From Cyanobium sp. T1B-Tous (GTDB taxonomy: Bacteria > Cyanobacteriota > Cyanobacteriia > PCC-6307 > Cyanobiaceae), in contig NZ_JAGQBE010000012.1 in NCBI RefSeq assembly GCF_024345475.1, forward strand, positions 1-57,643: a stretch of 57,643 nucleotides of DNA, in the 5' to 3' direction. Below are positions 55,445 through 57,643 of the stretch, piece after piece. Numbering within the stretch: the first letter of the stretch is position 1; each line of letters opens with the position of its first letter. A program made the position numbers and the translations under genes. A model generated the notes under the pieces. That model saw only the letters and a list, made by a program, of their open reading frames with translations, had not been told where the DNA came from and made no database searches.

Positions 55445-56410
55445 ATGACAGCTGCTCTTGTCAACCCGGTCCGGCGATTGCTGGTGATCGGCGGCGGCTA
55501 CACGGGTTTGCGTCTGGCCCGGGCGGCCCAGCGGCAGGGCATGGCCGTGCAGCTGACCAGCCGCGAACCCAGGCAGGACGCCGATGGACTGGTGTGGCTC
55601 CCCTTCAACAGCGCCTCGGAGCCCCCCGTTCTCCCCCCCCGCCAGGCCCTCCACGGCACCACAGACGTGGTGGTGTGCGTGCCCCCCGAGGCAGGGCTGG
55701 GCGATCCGGTGCTGCGGCTGCTGGGGCCGATCCTCAAGGAGCTGCCGCTGCACTGGGTGGGCTACCTCTCCACCACCGGCGTCTATGGCGACACCGGCGG
55801 CGCCTGGGTCGACGAAACCGGTGCCACCGCCCCCCGTCCCGGCCGCAGCCAGGCCCGGCTGGAGGCCGAACAGGCGTGGCTCGCCAGCGGCCTGCCGGTG
55901 CAACGCTTCCGCCTGCCGGCGATCTACGGACCCGGCCGCTCCCCCTTTGAGGCCCTGGCAAGCGGCCGCAGCCGGCTGATCCACAAGCCGGGCCAGGTTT
56001 TTTCGCGGGTGCACGTGGACGACATCGTGGGCTGTCTGCTGCACTGCCAAGCCCTGTCACCGGAGCGGCGCCCGCCCGTGGTCAACGTCGTGGACGACTG
56101 CCCCTGCCCCTCCAGCGAAACCCTGGGCTATGCCGCCCACCTGCTCGACCACAAACTGCCGCCCATGGAGCGCTTCGAGGCCATTGCCGCGGCCATGAGC
56201 CCGATGGCCCGCAGCTTCTGGGCCGAGAACCGCCGGGCCAGCAATGGACTGCTGCGCAACACCCTGGGCTACACGCTGCGTTACCCCAGCTATCGGGAGG
56301 GTTACCGAGCCTGTCTGGCCGAAGAACGGGCCGCAGCAGGAGCGCCAGCACGGGTCGAGGCGCTCGGTGGCGGCGGACAGTCCCCCAGATCACCAGGATC
56401 GGCCACATAG
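55445..56410 (+). CDS. NAD(P)-dependent short-chain dehydrogenase-like protein (YeeZ-type)
   Basis: The 321-residue protein has 'RLLVIGGGYTGLRLARAAQR' as the nucleotide loop, 'VGYLSTTGVYGDTGGAWVDE' (the Tyr-like catalytic region of extended SDRs), 'RFRLPAIYGPGRSPFEALAS' and 'FSRVHVDDIVGCLLHCQAL', typical of atypical or extended SDRs acting on nucleotide sugars or quinones. The C terminus is Gly/Ser/Pro-rich. Its last 109 bases overlap a small minus-strand membrane gene. Substrate unknown. Confidence 0.85.
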   Translation: MTAALVNPVRRLLVIGGGYTGLRLARAAQRQGMAVQLTSREPRQDADGLVWLPFNSASEPPVLPPRQALHGTTDVVVCVPPEAGLGDPVLRLLGPILKELPLHWVGYLSTTGVYGDTGGAWVDETGATAPRPGRSQARLEAEQAWLASGLPVQRFRLPAIYGPGRSPFEALASGRSRLIHKPGQVFSRVHVDDIVGCLLHCQALSPERRPPVVNVVDDCPCPSSETLGYAAHLLDHKLPPMERFEAIAAAMSPMARSFWAENRRASNGLLRNTLGYTLRYPSYREGYRACLAEERAAAGAPARVEALGGGGQSPRSPGSAT

Positions 56411-56520
56411 GGCAGGCCGAGGTCGGCCAGCATGCGCCCCCAGCGCATTTCGATCCAGCCCTTGCTGAATCCCGTTCCCAAACCCAGCACCAGACCCCCC
56501 AGCACCAACCAGCGCAGCAT
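56302..56520 (-). CDS. Possible small membrane protein overlapping SDR and sharing start with pdxA
   Basis: The 72-residue frame reads 'MLRWLVLGGLVLGLGTGFSK', 'GWIEMRWGRMLADLGLPYVA', then a Pro/Ala/Arg-rich end. The N-terminal helix and 'GWIEMRW' look like a real small protein of picocyanobacteria, but the C-terminal half is antisense to the end of the SDR gene and may be spurious. Its ATG (56520) overlaps the ATG of pdxA on the other strand (catg at 56518-56521). Confidence 0.45.
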   Translation of the reverse strand: MLRWLVLGGLVLGLGTGFSKGWIEMRWGRMLADLGLPYVADPGDLGDCPPPPSASTRAGAPAAARSSARQAR

Positions 56521-57553
56521 GGGCTCGTCCACCAGCAGCCAGGCCCCATCCAACCCCAGGCCCGTCCGCCTGGCCATTGCCCTGGGAGATCCGGCCGGCA
56601 TCGGCGCGGAGGTGACCCTCAAGGCCCTGGCCCAACCGGAATGGCGCCTGGACCCCACCCGCCAACCCCTGCTGGTGGGCTGTCGTCGCTGGCTGGAGCG
56701 CAGCTACCAGCAGCTGCGACCAGTCAGTCGCGAACCGCTGCGGGATCCGGCTGAGCTGGAGATGGTCGACCTGCCCCTGGCCGAGCCCTGCCAGGCCGGG
56801 ATCAGCACGCCGAGCTGCGGGGCCGCCAGCTTCAGCTGGCTCACCGCCGCCACGGAGCTGGTGCAACAGGGACGCTGCCAGGCCCTGGTCACCGCGCCGA
56901 TTGCCAAGGCGAGCTGGCATGCCGCCGGCCACCCCTACCCAGGACAGACGGAGCGGCTGGCCGAACTGGCGGGCTGCCCGGACGCCTCCATGTTGTTCAC
57001 CGCCGTGGCGCCCTCAGGCCAGTGGCGCCTGAATACCCTCCTGGCCACCACCCACATTCCCCTGGCGGCGGTGCCCCAGCGGCTGAATGGCGCCCTGATC
57101 CAGCGCAAGCTGGACGCCCTGCTCGCCTTCTGCCAACGGTTCCGCCCCAACCCCCACCTCGTGGTGGCGGGCCTCAATCCCCATGCTGGCGAAGCGGGGC
57201 AGCTGGGCCTTGAGGAAGCCACCTGGTTGGGGGCCGCACTGGAGGCCTGGCGTCAGCACCACCCCCAGGTGCGGCTGGACGGGCCAGTGCCACCGGACAC
57301 CTGCTGGCTCGACGCTGCGAGCGCCTGGGCGGGGGGGGGATCCGGTCCAGATGGCTACCTGGCGCTGTATCACGACCAGGGCCTGATTCCGGTGAAACTG
57401 CTGGCCTTCGATGCCGCCGTGAACACCACCCTCGGCCTGCCGTTCCTGCGCACCTCTCCGGACCACGGCACTGGCTTTGCCATCGCCGGCCGAGGTGAGG
57501 CCAGGGCCGCCAGCATGGCTGCGGCCCTGGTGACGGCAAGGGATCTGGGCTGA
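56519..57553 (+). CDS. pdxA: 4-hydroxythreonine-4-phosphate dehydrogenase
   Basis: PdxA oxidises 4-hydroxythreonine-4-phosphate in the deoxyxylulose-dependent pyridoxal phosphate pathway. The 344-residue protein has 'VRLAIALGDPAGIGAEVTLK', 'ALVTAPIAKASWHAAGHPYP' (metal-binding His), 'LATTHIPLAAVPQRLNGALI', 'VAGLNPHAGEAGQLGLEEAT' and 'YLALYHDQGLIPVKLLAFDA' (second His), with 'GTGFAIAGRGEARAASMAAA' near the end. I chose ATG 56519. It is followed by a hairpin and the convergent accB gene. Confidence 0.95.
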   Translation: MGSSTSSQAPSNPRPVRLAIALGDPAGIGAEVTLKALAQPEWRLDPTRQPLLVGCRRWLERSYQQLRPVSREPLRDPAELEMVDLPLAEPCQAGISTPSCGAASFSWLTAATELVQQGRCQALVTAPIAKASWHAAGHPYPGQTERLAELAGCPDASMLFTAVAPSGQWRLNTLLATTHIPLAAVPQRLNGALIQRKLDALLAFCQRFRPNPHLVVAGLNPHAGEAGQLGLEEATWLGAALEAWRQHHPQVRLDGPVPPDTCWLDAASAWAGGGSGPDGYLALYHDQGLIPVKLLAFDAAVNTTLGLPFLRTSPDHGTGFAIAGRGEARAASMAAALVTARDLG

Positions 57554-57556
57554 GCA

Positions 57557-57576
57557 TCCCGGGACCCTTCCCGGGG
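57557..57576. terminator. Hairpin between convergent pdxA and accB
   Basis: cccggg (57558-57563) and cccggg (57570-57575) pair with a 6-base loop, with a further T-G pair outside. It sits 4 bases after the pdxA stop and 6 before the accB end, and may terminate both. Confidence 0.45.
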
Positions 57577-57581
57577 ACCCG

Positions 57582-57643
57582 TCAGGCAGGCCGGACCCGC
57601 ATCAACACCTGGCCAAACTCCACAGGCGTGCCGTTCTCCACCA
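57582..57643 (-). CDS. accB: Biotin carboxyl carrier protein of acetyl-CoA carboxylase, C-terminal end (partial)
   Basis: Read on the minus strand, the last 19 codons are 'VENGTPVEFGQVLMRVRPA' and a stop. This is the typical end of AccB, just after the biotinylated Lys hammerhead (that Lys is beyond the window). AccB carries CO2 as carboxybiotin for malonyl-CoA synthesis. The gene continues past the right edge. Confidence 0.8.
   Translation of the reverse strand, partial: VENGTPVEFGQVLMRVRPA

Overview
The window is a GC-rich chromosomal segment of a unicellular picocyanobacterium, most likely of the Synechococcus/Cyanobium group. Evidence for this is psbZ, a Psb34-like small photosystem protein, sqdB-sqdX for sulfolipid, a Ycf37-like TPR protein, a Ycf23/DUF561 protein, an aspartate kinase with four ACT domains, two cobalamin (corrin ring) genes, and very dense packing with many 4-nt start/stop overlaps. 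All names come from reading protein motifs; no database search was possible.

Layout. (1) 1-9.0 kb is a surface-polysaccharide locus: a low-GC glycosyltransferase fragment at the left edge, then a minus-strand run rfbA-rfbC-rfbD, a decayed clan AA protease gene on the other strand, and rfbB followed by three glycosyltransferases joined by stop/start overlaps. It makes dTDP-L-rhamnose and uses it in a surface glycan. (2) 9.0-14 kb holds a GNAT acetyltransferase, ribH, psbZ, mutS and cobH. (3) 14-19 kb is a plus-strand run: a fused Phd-antitoxin/PIN-toxin gene under a striking TGTACA array, then holA, lysC and a polyprenyl-phosphate sugar transferase. (4) 19-28.4 kb holds uvrB, a holin-like membrane protein, ycf23, tilS, and the minus-strand asd-dapA-rnj run (with lysC, the early diaminopimelate/lysine route). 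(5) 28.5-34.8 kb is the tig, clpP, clpX, LRAT-like, dnaX run. (6) 34.8-39.6 kb has a processive-type glycosyltransferase and a SpoIID-like protein, rpmI-rplT and a TPR protein. (7) 39.7-43.3 kb has thiG, the psb34-like gene and sqdB-sqdX. (8) 43.3-50.4 kb has PBP2, two unknowns, guaA, cbiD, an aminotransferase and tRNA-Gly(CCC). (9) 50.5-57.6 kb is mostly small lineage proteins, plus an AbrB-type membrane half-protein, a divergent HNH/SNF2 pair, an SDR protein, pdxA and the tail of accB.

The most interesting material is a set of TGTACA motifs spaced exactly 9 bp apart, at three intergenic places (6.58, 9.53 and 14.05 kb). The largest array, with four copies, sits just before the single-chain antitoxin-toxin gene. 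The other two have no intact toxin-antitoxin gene beside them and look like relics or dispersed operators. Other points are a membrane module shared by two unrelated sugar-transferase classes, a divergent SNF2/HNH pair that recalls the domain content of eukaryotic ZRANB3, an LRAT/NlpC-fold protein inside the clp-dnaX run, and a palindrome at the tig promoter region. No CRISPR array, insertion sequence, rRNA or prophage was seen. No stretch over 300 bases lacks a gene.
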